A stretch of 64,000 bases of DNA from Citrobacter koseri (GTDB lineage: Bacteria > Pseudomonadota > Gammaproteobacteria > Enterobacterales > Enterobacteriaceae): NCBI GenBank assembly GCA_900446925.1, contig UAVY01000008.1, positions 1-64,000 on the forward strand. Reading direction: 5' to 3'. The notes under the pieces were generated by a model. The model saw nothing but the letters and a program-made list of their open reading frames with translations, was not told the origin of the DNA and ran no database searches. A program made the position numbers and the translations under genes. Shown piece by piece: positions 15,503 to 25,009 of the stretch (within the stretch, counting starts at the first letter, position 1; each line of letters starts with the position of its first letter).

Positions 15503-16346
15503 ATGATGCAGCTACAGGTTAACGCACCGGAGATCGCCACCGCTCGTGAGCAACAGCTTTTTAACGGCAAGAATTTCCATGTGTTTATCTATAACAAAAC
15601 TGAGAGCATCAGTGGGCTGCATCAGCATGATTATTATGAATTTACCCTGGTGTTAACGGGGCGCTACTATCAGGAAATCAACGGTAAACGTGTGCTGCTG
15701 GAGCGTGGTGATTTCGTGTTTATCCCGTTGGGATCGCACCACCAGAGTTTCTATGAGTTCGGCGCCACGCGTATTCTTAACGTTGGTATCAGTAAGCGTT
15801 TTTTTGAACAACACTATCATCCTTTATTACCGTTTTGTTTTGTCGCATCTCAGGTATACCGGGTCAACAGCGCTTTCCTGACTTATATTGAAACGGTTAT
15901 CGCGTCGCTGAACTTCCGGGGAAACGGGTTAGATGAGTTTGTAGAAGTGGTCACCTTCTACATCATTAACCGGCTGCGCCATCACCGTGAAGAGCAGGTG
16001 ATTGACGATATTCCGCAATGGCTGAAAGCGACCGTGGAGACAATGCACGACAAAACGCAGTTTGGTGAAAACGCGCTGGAAAATATGGTGCATCTGTCCG
16101 CAAAATCTCAGGAGTATCTGACCCGCGCAACGCAGCGTTATTACAGCAAAACGCCAATGCAGATTATTAATGAGATCCGTATTAATTTTGCGAAAAAAAC
16201 AGCTGGAAATGACCAACTACTCCGTAACGGATATAGCGTATGAGGCGGGTTACAGTAGCCCAAGTCTGTTTATTAAAACGTTTAAAAAGCTGACTTCATT
16301 TACACCGAACAGTTATCGTAAAAAATTAACTGAATTTAATCAGTAA
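15503..16346 (+). CDS. chbR: ChbR, AraC-family regulator of the chitobiose operon
   Basis: Dual regulator of chb, an activator when the monoacetyl or deacetylated chitobiose-6-phosphate signal is present. About 280 residues with an N-terminal cupin ([26 protein letters not shown]) and a C-terminal AraC helix-turn-helix. A +1 in the A run near 16196 (seven A for six) cuts off the second HTH; repair restores [18 protein letters not shown] and [11 protein letters not shown]. Two adjacent ATGs (15503, 15506) are both usable with the GAGG site. Confidence 0.95.
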
Positions 16347-16390
16347 ACAATATTGACATGACAACACGATTTTATCGCTTGCCCTGAATA

Positions 16391-16407
16391 GCGCGGGACG
16401 CCCGCGC
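16391..16407. other. GC-rich hairpin between chbR and chbF
   Basis: GCGCGGG-ACG-CCCGCGC, a perfect 7-bp stem with a 3-base loop in the 125-bp chbR-chbF spacer, with no T tract after it. It is probably an mRNA stability or processing structure within the operon; the function is inference. Confidence 0.55.
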
Positions 16408-16471
16408 CATAACCTGACGAACGGGCAGAGCGTAATACACGCCAGTGTTTTTACACCTGAAGGGAGAAAGT

Positions 16472-17827
16472 ATGAGCCAGAAATTAAAAGTCGTCACGAT
16501 TGGTGGCGGGAGCAGCTACACCCCCGAATTACTGGAAGGTTTTATTAAGCGTTATCATGAATTGCCGGTTTCTGAATTATGGCTGGTGGATGTTGAAGAC
16601 GGAAAAGAGAAACTGGATATTATTTTTGACCTCTGCCAGCGCATGATCGACAAAGCCGGTGTCCCGCTGAAATTATACAAAACGCTGGATCGTCGCGAAG
16701 CTTTGCAAGGGGCGGATTTCGTCACTACGCAACTGCGCGTGGGTCAGCTGAAGGCCCGTGAACAGGATGAACGCATTCCGCTAAGTCACGGGTATCTGGG
16801 GCAAGAGACCAACGGCGCAGGCGGCCTGTTCAAAGGGCTGCGCACCATCCCGGTTATCTTTGATATCGTGAAAGATGTTGAAGAACTGTGCCCGAACGCG
16901 TGGGTCATTAACTTCACTAACCCGGCAGGCATGGTGACAGAAGCGGTTTATCGCCACACCCACTTTAAGAAATTCATCGGCGTATGCAATATCCCCGTGG
17001 GGATGAAAATGTTCATCCATGACGTGCTGGCATTGCAAGACAGCGACGATCTGTCGATCGACCTGTTTGGCCTCAACCACATGGTGTTCATTAAAGACGT
17101 ACTGGTGAATGGCGAATCGCGCTTTGCTGAACTGCTGGATGGCGTGGCGTCCGGGCAGTTAAAAGCGTCAACGGTGAAAAATATTTTTGACCTGCCGTTT
17201 AGCGAAGGGCTTATTCGCTCGCTGAATATGCTGCCGTGCTCCTACCTGCTTTACTACTTCAAGCAAAAAGAGATGCTGGCGATTGAAATGGGCGAATACT
17301 ATAAAGGCGGCGCGCGCGCTCAGGTGGTGCAGAAGGTTGAGAAACAGCTCTTCGATCTTTATAAAAATCCAGAGCTGAACATCAAACCGAAAGAGCTGGA
17401 GCAGCGCGGCGGGGCTTACTATTCCGACGCCGCATGTGAAGTGATTAACGCTATCTATAACGATAAGCAGACGGAACACTACGTCAATATCCCACATCAT
17501 GGTCATGTGGATAATATCCCTGCTGACTGGGCGGTGGAGATGACCTGCACATTAGGGCGGAATGGGGCGACGCCGCACCCGCGCATCACGCATTTCGATG
17601 AAAAAGTGCTGGGCCTCATCTATACCATCAAAGGGTTTGAAGTCGCAGCCAGTAAGGCGGCGCTGAGCGGCGAGTTCAATGATGTGCTGTTAGCGCTTAA
17701 CCTGAGCCCGCTGGTGCACTCCGATCGCGATGCGGAAACCCTGGCGCGGGAGTTGATTCTGGCCCACGAGAAGTGGCTGCCGAATTTTGCGGAATGCATC
17801 GAGAAACTCAAAGGCGCACAACACTAA
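16472..17827 (+). CDS. chbF: 6-phospho-chitobiose/cellobiose hydrolase (GH4)
   Basis: An NAD- and Mn-dependent family 4 glycosidase that cleaves deacetylated chitobiose-6-phosphate in the cytoplasm; 451 residues, intact. The NAD-binding start VVTIGGGSSYTPELLEGF and the metal-site segments VCNIPVGM and FGLNHMVFI match GH4. The start at 16472 follows GGGAG; an upstream in-frame ATG at 16445 is less likely. It ends 12 bp before chbG. Confidence 0.96.
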   Translation: MSQKLKVVTIGGGSSYTPELLEGFIKRYHELPVSELWLVDVEDGKEKLDIIFDLCQRMIDKAGVPLKLYKTLDRREALQGADFVTTQLRVGQLKAREQDERIPLSHGYLGQETNGAGGLFKGLRTIPVIFDIVKDVEELCPNAWVINFTNPAGMVTEAVYRHTHFKKFIGVCNIPVGMKMFIHDVLALQDSDDLSIDLFGLNHMVFIKDVLVNGESRFAELLDGVASGQLKASTVKNIFDLPFSEGLIRSLNMLPCSYLLYYFKQKEMLAIEMGEYYKGGARAQVVQKVEKQLFDLYKNPELNIKPKELEQRGGAYYSDAACEVINAIYNDKQTEHYVNIPHHGHVDNIPADWAVEMTCTLGRNGATPHPRITHFDEKVLGLIYTIKGFEVAASKAALSGEFNDVLLALNLSPLVHSDRDAETLARELILAHEKWLPNFAECIEKLKGAQH

Positions 17828-17839
17828 CAGAGGTTGGGT

Positions 17840-18599
17840 ATGGAACGCTTATTGATTGTGAATGCGGATGATTTTGGCCTGAGCAAGGGACAAAACTACG
17901 GCATTGTCGAGGCTTGTCGGAATGGCGTTGTGACGTCCACAACGGCGCTGGTCAATGGTGAAGCCATCGACCATGCGGCGCAATTGTGCCGTGACGTGCC
18001 GAAACTGGCGGTGGGGATGCATTTTGTGCTCACCTTAGGGAAGCCGCTGACGGCGATGCCGGGTTTGACGCGTGAAGGGCTGCTGGGAAAATGGATCTGG
18101 CAAATGGCCGAGGAAGAGACCTTGCCGCTGGATGAAATTTCGCATGAGCTGGAGTGTCAGTATCAGCGTTTTATCGACCTTTTTGGCCCGTGAGCCAACG
18201 CATCTGGACAGTCATCACCATGTGCATATGTTCCCGCAAATTTTTCCCATTGTGGCACAGTTTGCGGCAGAACGCGGCGTTGCTCTGCGTATCGATCGTC
18301 AGTCGGTGCTTAATGCTGACGATCTGCCGGTAGCGTTACGCAGCTCGCAGGGATTCAGCAGCGAGTTTTACGGCGACGCTATTTCAGAAGCGCTGTTTCT
18401 TCAGGTGCTGGATGCCTCTGCTGACAGAGGCGAAAAGTCACTGGAAGTGATGTGTCATCCGGCGTTTATCGACAATATCATCCGTCAGAGCGCCTATTGT
18501 TACCCCCGCTTGACTGAGCTTGACGTGCTGACGTCTGCGTCGCTGAAGTATGCGATTGCGGAACGCGGGTATCGTCTCGGCAGTTTTCTTGATGTCTGA
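17840..18599 (+). CDS. chbG: Chitooligosaccharide deacetylase
   Basis: A YdjC-family deacetylase that removes one acetyl group from chitobiose-6-phosphate, needed both for ChbR signalling and for ChbF action. About 252 residues after repair. The metal-binding motif NADDFGLS is at the N-terminus and [12 protein letters not shown] in the middle. A +1 near 18187 (ccc for cc) splits it after FIDLFG. It ends in a terminator, closing the operon. Confidence 0.95.
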
Positions 18600-18610
18600 C
18601 TCCTGAGTTT

Positions 18611-18638
18611 GCGGCGCATTGCTGCGCCGCATTTTTTA
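18611..18638 (+). terminator. chb operon terminator
   Basis: GCGGCGCATTGCTGCGCCGC stem-loop plus ATTTTTT, 11 bp after chbG. Confidence 0.88.
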
Positions 18639-18799
18639 TGCCGTCAGCCTGACGGCGCTTGTTTTACCCGCCCGTGACCAGACGCGGTGCGTCGCCATCA
18701 GTGTAAACCGCACATGCAAGGCGGGACGAACGGGGGCAAAATCAGCTAAGATAGTGTTTTTCTGATTTTTAGCATTTGCCTTTAGTGAAGCAACTGATG

Positions 18800-19039
18800 A
18801 TGAAACCTCTTCGCCAACAAAATCGCCCGGTTATCAGCTATGTTCCACGCGTGGAGCCCGCGCCGCCAGAACATGCGATAAAAATGGACGCGTTTCGTGA
18901 CGTATGGATACTGCGCGGAAAGTATGTCGCCTTTATCTTAATGGGGGAGGCATTTCAGCGATCGCCTGCATTTACCGTTCCTGAGTCGGCGCAGCGATGG
19001 GCGAATCAGGTTCGCCAGGAAAATGAGATAGCCGAATAA
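18800..19039 (+). CDS. cedA: Cell division activator CedA
   Basis: A small DNA-binding protein (79 residues) that relieves the division block of over-replicating dnaAcos cells in E. coli and is reported to bind RNA polymerase. It starts MKPLRQQNRPVISYVPR and contains MDAFRDVWILRGKYVAF and FTVPESAQRWANQVRQE. The start at 18800 matches the family; in-frame ATGs at 18776 and 18797 exist. It directly follows the chb operon, where katE would be expected in E. coli and Typhimurium. Confidence 0.93.
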   Translation: MKPLRQQNRPVISYVPRVEPAPPEHAIKMDAFRDVWILRGKYVAFILMGEAFQRSPAFTVPESAQRWANQVRQENEIAE

Positions 19040-19046
19040 TTCGCAT

Positions 19047-19076
19047 AAAAAAACCGCCTGATTAAGGCGGTTTTTT
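19047..19076. terminator. Bidirectional terminator between cedA and tcyP
   Basis: AAAAAAACCGCCTGATTAAGGCGGTTTTTT: a stem with A/T tracts on both sides, serving convergent cedA and tcyP. Confidence 0.9.
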
Positions 19077-19088
19077 CATCACGCGGGA

Positions 19089-20480
19089 TCAATGATGTGC
19101 CAGTTCGGCATCGTCTTCACTGTCCAGAAGGGTTTTGTCCGTCTGCTTCAGCCACTGGCTGGTCAGCGTACCGGCAGTCATTGAGCCGCTCACGTTCAGC
19201 GCGGTACGACCCATATCGATCAGCGGTTCAACGGAAATCAGCAGAGCGACCAGCGTGACCGGCAGGCCCATCGCAGGCAGGACGATCAGCGCGGCGAAGG
19301 TGGCGCCGCCGCCGACGCCCGCGACACCGGCAGAGCTGACGGTCACAATACCGACCAGGGTGGCAATCCAGACCGGATCAAGCGGGTTAATACCGACAGT
19401 TGGCGCAACCATCACCGCCAGCATAGCCGGGTACAGGCCTGCACAACCATTCTGACCAATCGTCGCGCCAAAAGAGGCGGAGAAGCTGGCGATGGATTCC
19501 GGTACGCCCAGACGACGCGTTTGCGCTTCCACGTTCAGCGGAATGGACGCGGCGCTGGAGCGGCTGGTAAAGGCGAACGTCAGAACCGGCCATACTTTAC
19601 GGAAATATTTCAGCGGGCTGACGCCGTTGACGCCCAGCAGGATACCGTGCACCACAAACATGATGATCAGGCCAAGATAAGACGCGACCACGAAGCTACC
19701 CAGTTTGATGATGTCCTGTAGGTTAGACCCTGCGACGACTTTGGTCATCAGCGCCAGTACGCCATATGGCGTCAGTTGCATTACCAGGCGCACCAGCTTC
19801 ATCACCCAGCTTTGCAGGGTATCGATAGCGATTAACACGCGTTCGCCTTTCGGCGCGTCGTCTTTCAGCAGTTTCAGCGCCGCGACGCCGAGGAATGCCG
19901 CGAAGATCACCACGCTGATGATGGAGGTCGGGTTTGCGCCGGTCAGGTCAGCAAACGGGTTTTTCGGCACAAACGACAGCACCAGTTGCGGCACGCTGAG
20001 GTCGGCGACTTTGCCGACATAGTTGGTTTCGATGGCGTTCAGACGCGCGGTTTCCGCGCCGCCCTGCACCAGACCTTCCGCCGTCAGACCGAACAGGTTG
20101 GTGACCAGTACACCCACCAGTGCGGCAATCAGGGTAGTGAAAAGCAGCGTGCCAATGGTCAGAAAGCTGATCTTACCCAACTGAGACGCGTTATGCAGAC
20201 GCGCAACGGCGCTGAGAATAGACGCGAAGACCAGCGGCATGACGATCATTTGCAGCAGTTGTACATAGCCGTTGCCGACGATGTTGAACCACTGAACGGA
20301 GTCTTTTAGTACCTGGCTGTCAGACCCGTAAACGGTGTGCAGGGCGAGACCGAAGATCACGCCCATCACCAGACCGACCAGCACTTTTTTTGCCAGACTC
20401 CACTGTTTGTGGCGAGTTTGCGCCAGCACGAACAGCAGTGCAACGAACACCACGATGTTCGCGATTAATGGAAAATTCAT
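19089..20480 (-). CDS. tcyP: L-cystine symporter TcyP
   Basis: A sodium/dicarboxylate-symporter-type (DAACS) transporter for L-cystine (YdjN), 463 residues, intact. Typical stretches are [30 protein letters not shown] and the hairpin-loop region [15 protein letters not shown]. In E. coli and Salmonella it is controlled by CysB and sulphur status; no CysB box was resolved in the upstream 130 bp. Convergent with cedA. Confidence 0.95.
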   Translation of the reverse strand: MNFPLIANIVVFVALLFVLAQTRHKQWSLAKKVLVGLVMGVIFGLALHTVYGSDSQVLKDSVQWFNIVGNGYVQLLQMIVMPLVFASILSAVARLHNASQLGKISFLTIGTLLFTTLIAALVGVLVTNLFGLTAEGLVQGGAETARLNAIETNYVGKVADLSVPQLVLSFVPKNPFADLTGANPTSIISVVIFAAFLGVAALKLLKDDAPKGERVLIAIDTLQSWVMKLVRLVMQLTPYGVLALMTKVVAGSNLQDIIKLGSFVVASYLGLIIMFVVHGILLGVNGVSPLKYFRKVWPVLTFAFTSRSSAASIPLNVEAQTRRLGVPESIASFSASFGATIGQNGCAGLYPAMLAVMVAPTVGINPLDPVWIATLVGIVTVSSAGVAGVGGGATFAALIVLPAMGLPVTLVALLISVEPLIDMGRTALNVSGSMTAGTLTSQWLKQTDKTLLDSEDDAELAHH

Positions 20481-20612
20481 CCCCGTTCTCCTGATTTTTT
20501 TATACGTATCGCCGTGTGACAGCGATCCTGTTGGCGCAAGGTTAGCAGAACTGTGACCGACCTCTTATATTCAAATGGAATTGTTTATGCCAAAAATGAC
20601 ATTTATGCTGGT

Positions 20613-21203
20613 TTACTCAGCAATCTGGTGATTTATAAAGCGATCGAACTGCATTTGCAGCATATTAATCATCTGCGACGACCAACGCACTGCACTGTTT
20701 TCGGGCATTGTCTGCGGCATCCAGATAGCCCACACGAATAACGCCATGCATAAAAAACGCTCCAGTTGATTGCCTTTTTGCGGAACGAGGATCGGCAGAC
20801 GAAAGCGCCAGCGGCAGGGCCAGAGCAGGGGAACGCCCGCCGGGGTCAGCATATCGGCCAGAATATGGCTTAAATAACCGAGCACCATTCCTTGCAGGGC
20901 ATCGGCCGGAATAATCCAGCTCTCCGGCACTTTCAGGTAGAAAAGGGCAAGCATAGCGAACACGGCGAACAGGCTGTGCGTAAACCCGCGATGGCCGAAC
21001 GCGCGCGCGACAGGTTTTGATATCCATTTCAGACGCTGGCCAAGAAATGATTTTGGATGATCAATATCGGGCAGCAGGCAGGTCAGGATGGCCGAAGGGA
21101 CAATATGCCACCAGTCGCCCTGAGCGAGAACCGGCGTCAATTCCGCATTTTTGGCAAACACTGCGCAGGCAATGGAAAAAAGAAGGTGGCCTTCCGCCGT
21201 CAT
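20613..21203 (-). CDS. ydjM: YdjM, SOS-regulated LexA-target membrane hydrolase-like protein
   Basis: An integral membrane protein of the YdjM/metal-dependent hydrolase-like family (196 residues). The start MTAEGHLLFSIACAVFA at 21203 is chosen over the upstream ATG at 21215 by homology. The family histidine/aspartate motifs LLPDIDHPKS, GHRGFTHSL and LSHILADMLTPAGVPLLWP are all present. A LexA box lies just 17 bp upstream. Intact. Biochemical activity is not established. Confidence 0.93.
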   Translation of the reverse strand: MTAEGHLLFSIACAVFAKNAELTPVLAQGDWWHIVPSAILTCLLPDIDHPKSFLGQRLKWISKPVARAFGHRGFTHSLFAVFAMLALFYLKVPESWIIPADALQGMVLGYLSHILADMLTPAGVPLLWPCRWRFRLPILVPQKGNQLERFLCMALFVWAIWMPQTMPENSAVRWSSQMINMLQMQFDRFINHQIAE

Positions 21204-21219
21204 GATAAAACCCAATAAA

Positions 21220-21235
21220 CTGTCAATTCATACAG
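21220..21235. promoter_or_regulatory. LexA (SOS) box upstream of ydjM
   Basis: CTGTCAATTCATACAG fits CTGT-N8-ACAG exactly and extends to TACTGTATG on the other side. It lies 17-32 bp before the ydjM start. ydjM is a known LexA target in E. coli. A second, weaker half-site (CTGTATAAAAACCC on the minus strand) follows at about 21240-21255. Confidence 0.85.
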
Positions 21236-21300
21236 TATAGGGTTTTTATACAGTAGGCGGAAGAGGTGACGTTGTAACTCTATGTCACAAATGACATGAA

Positions 21301-22062
21301 TTAGCGCGCCAGCCAGCCGCCATCGACGGCGAGGGTATAGCCGTGAACGTAATCAGACGCCGAAGAAGCGAGAAAGACAACCGGGCCTTGCAGATCGGCT
21401 GGTGTGCCCCAGCGTCCGGCCGGGATGCGGTCAACAATCTCTTTGCTGCGTGCGGCGTCATCCCGCAGCTGCTGCGTATTGTTCGTCGCCATATAACCGG
21501 GAGCGATGGCGTTCACGTTGATGTGGTGCTCCGCCCATTCGTTCGCCAGCAACCGCGTGATGCCCAATACGCCGCTTTTCGACGCAGTATAAGAAGGAAC
21601 GCGAATGCCGCCCTGGAATGAAAGCATTGAGGCGATATTAATAATCTTCCCGCCATCACCTTGCTTCAGGAATTGCCGTGCGACGGCCTGAGAGAGAAAG
21701 AACACTGATTTGAGATTCAAATTCATCACATCGTCCCAGTCTTTCTCGCTAAACGACAGCGCGTCTTCGCGGCGGATCGTCCCGGCGTTGTTCACCAGAA
21801 TGTCGATTCGGCCAAACTGTTCGACCGTTTGCGCGACAATAGCCGGGATAGCGCGTTGCTGGCTCAGGTCGGCCTGGATCGCCATAAAACGGCGTCCGAG
21901 CGCCTCCACTTTTGCTGCCGTATCGTGGGGGACTTTGCGATTAACGCCGACGATGTCGCAGCCTGCTTCCGCCAGCGCCAGCGTCATACCCTGCCCAAGC
22001 CCGGTATCGCATCCGGTCACTATCGCGACTTTACCTGCAAGACTAAACGCATCCAGAATCAT
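21301..22062 (-). CDS. kduD: 2-dehydro-3-deoxy-D-gluconate 5-dehydrogenase (KduD-like SDR)
   Basis: A short-chain dehydrogenase of 253 residues, closely like KduD of pectin and hexuronate breakdown. It has the NAD motif TGCDTGLGQG, NNAG, the catalytic SMLSFQGG...SYTASKSG triad region, and the family ending SDYVHGYTLAVDGGWLAR. The start ATG at 22062 follows GAGGTG; a GTG two codons upstream is the alternative. It stands alone between ydjM and hxpB with no kduI or transporter nearby. The precise substrate is inferred by similarity. Confidence 0.85.
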   Translation of the reverse strand: MILDAFSLAGKVAIVTGCDTGLGQGMTLALAEAGCDIVGVNRKVPHDTAAKVEALGRRFMAIQADLSQQRAIPAIVAQTVEQFGRIDILVNNAGTIRREDALSFSEKDWDDVMNLNLKSVFFLSQAVARQFLKQGDGGKIINIASMLSFQGGIRVPSYTASKSGVLGITRLLANEWAEHHINVNAIAPGYMATNNTQQLRDDAARSKEIVDRIPAGRWGTPADLQGPVVFLASSASDYVHGYTLAVDGGWLAR

Positions 22063-22210
22063 GTTCACCTCGGCTATCGGTTTTTATCAGTTTTTTGCCC
22101 TGAGAAAAGGATAGAAGAGGCGGTGAAGGAATACAATAAAAAATGAAACAGTGTTTTATAAAGCAGATGTGCGTAGCAAAACGGGCAATGTCGCCACCGC
22201 CCGTCGCTAT

Positions 22211-22880
22211 TTAACCGCGCAGATGCGCTGCGGTCAGTTCAGCCAGCGAAGTCAGTTTGACGTTGGCAAGGGCGAAGCGCGGGTCGTGCTGGCCTTCTTC
22301 CGCCGGAACAACAATTGAGCGCATTCGCGCCGCTTTCGAGGCGACCATGCCGTTGACGGAGTCTTCCAGCGCAACGCAGGTTAACGGGTCAACGCCCAGT
22401 TTGGCCGCGCAATCGAGGTATACCTGCGGATGCGGCTTGCTGTAAGGCAGTTTTTCCGCAGAGGCCAGGGCATCGAAACTTTCACGCAGATCAAACATGG
22501 TCAGCACCTTTTCCAGCATATGCAGGGGGGAAGCGGAGGCCAGACCGACCATTAACCCCTGAGATTTGCACAGCGCAACCGCTTCGCGCACGCCGGGGGA
22601 GCAGCGGGCGAGTTTCTTCAACCAGTGAGATGGCGCGGGTAATGATTCGGTCGGTAACCGCCTGACGGTCTGGCCCATTCCACGGTTGTTGGGCGTACCA
22701 GAGGTCAACAACCATATCGATGCGTAAACCCAGCGTATCCGGGAGTTCATGGCGGCGGGTAATATCTATGCCTAAACTTGCCATGACCTCCAGTTCAGCT
22801 TGATCCCAAAGCGGTTCGGAATCGATCAGTAGTCCATCCATATCGAAAATTGCAGCAAGAATCTGACGCGGGGTTGACAT
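22211..22880 (-). CDS. hxpB: Hexitol phosphatase B (YniC), HAD family
   Basis: A cytoplasmic HAD-like phosphatase that dephosphorylates 2-deoxyglucose-6-phosphate and hexitol phosphates; 222 residues after repair. Motif I is FDMDGLLIDSE near residue 12; motif II VGLASASP; motif III KPHPQVYL; motif IV ALEDSVNGMVASKAA. A +1 in the G run at 22595-22599 breaks the frame after RPLLP. Divergent from yniB with 148 bp between. Confidence 0.94.
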
Positions 22881-23028
22881 TACAACCTCTCCTTTTGAGG
22901 TGAAAACACAATGGATTAAGCGCTTATTATGGCTAATGACGTATCATAGCGCCTTTAAAGAACAGGCGAAATTGGTTATCAGCAGGTAGACTTAGGCCAA
23001 AACGACGCGTCTTTATCAAGGGGAACTC

Positions 23029-23565
23029 ATGACGTATCAACAAGCTGGACGCATTGCTGTCTTAAAAAGGATTCTGGGATGGGTGATTTTTATCCCCGCG
23101 CTTATTTCCACACTGGTTTCATTGCTGAAGTTTATGTATGAGCACAGCGAAAAGCAGGAAGGGATTAACGCGGTGATGCTTGATTTTACTCACGTTATGA
23201 TTGATATGATGCGGGCGAATACCGCGTTCCTGAACCTGTTCTGGTATAACTCGCCAACGCCGGATTTTCAACACAGTCTGAACATTGTTTTCTGGGTGAT
23301 TTTTGTGTTGATTTTTGTTGGCCTGGCATTGCAGGACTCAGGCGCCAGGATGAGCCGCCAGGCGCGTTTTCTTCGCGAAGGGGTTGAAGATCAGCTTATT
23401 CTGGAAAAAGCGAAAGGCAGCGAGGGGTTGTCACGCGAGCAAATTGAGTCGCGCATCGTGGTTCCGCATCACACGATCTTCTTACAGTTTTTCCCGCTTT
23501 ATATCCTGCCGGTGATTATCATCGTGTTGGGCTACGTTTTCTTTTCGCTTCTTGGATTTGTGTAG
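23029..23565 (+). CDS. yniB: YniB, inner-membrane protein of unknown function
   Basis: An intact 178-residue protein with three or four hydrophobic stretches (VIFIPALISTLVSLL, VFWVIFVLIFVGLAL, FFPLYILPVIIIVLGYVFF) joined by a charged segment (MSRQARFLREGVEDQLI). It matches the enterobacterial YniB family. No function is known to me. Monocistronic, divergent from hxpB, with a REP element after it. Confidence 0.9.
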   Translation: MTYQQAGRIAVLKRILGWVIFIPALISTLVSLLKFMYEHSEKQEGINAVMLDFTHVMIDMMRANTAFLNLFWYNSPTPDFQHSLNIVFWVIFVLIFVGLALQDSGARMSRQARFLREGVEDQLILEKAKGSEGLSREQIESRIVVPHHTIFLQFFPLYILPVIIIVLGYVFFSLLGFV

Positions 23566-23571
23566 CAATGA

Positions 23572-23642
23572 AAAATGCCCGATAGCGCTTCGCTTATCGG
23601 GCCTGTGGTTCAGTGCATTTGTAAGCTGTCATCCGGCACAAT
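23572..23642. repeat. REP/BIME element between yniB and yniA
   Basis: GCCCGATAGCGCTTCGCTTA with its partner TCGGGCC, then a second half ending GTCATCCGGCACA. Same family as the 11.5-kb array. It lies between convergent genes. Confidence 0.8.
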
Positions 23643-23644
23643 GG

Positions 23645-24505
23645 CTATGCCGCCAGCAACCTTTCCATCGCTTTTTGCGCCACTACCAGGTGTTGCCCGC
23701 CAAACAGTCTCGCCCGATTGAGCAGGGTATAGAGCTGATAAATCGGCTGGCGATCCAGAAAATCCAGCGGTAGCGGAGAAACAGACTGGTAGCCATCATA
23801 GATCTGCGGGGGTTGATCAGTATGCAGCGGCAGCATGGCCAGATCGCACTCCCTGTCGCCCCAGTAACAGGCGGGATCGAAAATGTAGGGGCCATCAGGC
23901 CCAAGCGCGCAGTTTCCTGACCATAAATCGCCGTGCAGCAGCGAAGGCTGTGGCTGATGCGAGGCCAGACGCTGCTGAACATGCTCAACGATCGCATCGA
24001 TATTGCCAAATGCGATGCCTTTTTCTGCCGCCAGTTCGAGCTGCCAGCCAATGCGTTGTTCGGCAAAAAATGTTGACCAGCGTCGTTGCCAGGCATTGGG
24101 TTGAGGCGTGGTGGACAGGGCGTTATCAAAATCAAGGCCAAACTGGGGCTGGTCGCTCCATTCATGTAAATGGGCAAGTTGCTGACCGAGGATAAAGGCG
24201 TTGTGGGCATCCAGAGGACGGGGAGGGAGATAATCCATCACCAGAAAACTGTAGTCTCTGTCTGAGCCCTGCGCCCAGACTTTCGGGACGGTGACGGTTT
24301 TACTGCGGGAAAGCAGCTCCAGTTGGTCAGCTTCCGCCGTAAAGCCGGGAAGGAGCTCTCTTTCATCACATTTGACGAAAAAATCGCGTCCCGCATAGCG
24401 TAAATGCCATGCGGCATGGATCTCTCCGCCGGGCAGTTCATTACGCAGTTCGATTTCGCCTTCACCTAATTGCTCGCTTAAAAGACGACTGATAGCCTGC
24501 CACAT
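23645..24505 (-). CDS. yniA: YniA, fructosamine/ketosamine kinase family protein
   Basis: A 286-residue kinase-fold protein of the fructosamine kinase family, thought to phosphorylate ketosamines formed by glycation. The start MWQAISRLLSEQLG at 24505 is preferred over MGRDI at 24520. The kinase catalytic loop is LLHGDLWSGNC and the metal-binding motif YIFDPACYWGDRE. Intact. Adjacent to ydiZ and pfkB but not in a tight operon. Confidence 0.92.
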   Translation of the reverse strand: MWQAISRLLSEQLGEGEIELRNELPGGEIHAAWHLRYAGRDFFVKCDERELLPGFTAEADQLELLSRSKTVTVPKVWAQGSDRDYSFLVMDYLPPRPLDAHNAFILGQQLAHLHEWSDQPQFGLDFDNALSTTPQPNAWQRRWSTFFAEQRIGWQLELAAEKGIAFGNIDAIVEHVQQRLASHQPQPSLLHGDLWSGNCALGPDGPYIFDPACYWGDRECDLAMLPLHTDQPPQIYDGYQSVSPLPLDFLDRQPIYQLYTLLNRARLFGGQHLVVAQKAMERLLAA

Positions 24506-24615
24506 GATGTCTCTCCCCATGTTGTCTGCCAGATCATAAGGTTAGCGCATAAATGCGGTGAAAAAACACGAGCTAACGCACACCGTAGACGCGTTTTTGC
24601 ACAATGGCACTGATA

Positions 24616-24903
24616 TTATCGGTCTTTAGTCCACTCCTCCCATGTCATGACCGATATTTCTGGTTTCTTATCTAAAGCGCTTTCCGCCAGCCCGGCGGTA
24701 AGCGCGGCGATCTCATCTTCGCTCAGGGCGCTGATAAAACCAAATGTATTGGTACCCAGTTCATGTACATGCCCTTGCTCGTCGGTCATGGTGAGCAGAA
24801 AACCGCACCGCGTCAGATGGTTGTTCAACTCGTTAATTTCTGTCAGCGAGTCTTCATGAAATTTCACGGTTATGACATAGCGGATGACATCACCACTGGC
24901 CAT
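24616..24903 (-). CDS. ydiZ: YdiZ, conserved hypothetical protein
   Basis: A 95-residue protein recognised as enteric YdiZ from its start MASGDVIRYVITVKFHEDSL and position between pfkB and yniA. It has no signal peptide or membrane segment, and ends in EISVMTWEEWTKDR. Function unknown. A GAGGTG ribosome site precedes it. Intact. Confidence 0.85.
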   Translation of the reverse strand: MASGDVIRYVITVKFHEDSLTEINELNNHLTRCGFLLTMTDEQGHVHELGTNTFGFISALSEDEIAALTAGLAESALDKKPEISVMTWEEWTKDR

Positions 24904-25009
24904 AAATCACCTCTTTGTAATCACATGATTTTTTAGCATAGTCGGTTAATTCGTATGCTGATAGCTTTGCCGCTGAAACCCCCTCGTAATAAAGGAGGGG
25001 GATGGCCGA

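Noticed and set aside
20553..20741. A small plus-strand frame beside ydjM
   Set aside because: It overlaps the 3' end of ydjM in antisense and has no ribosome site.
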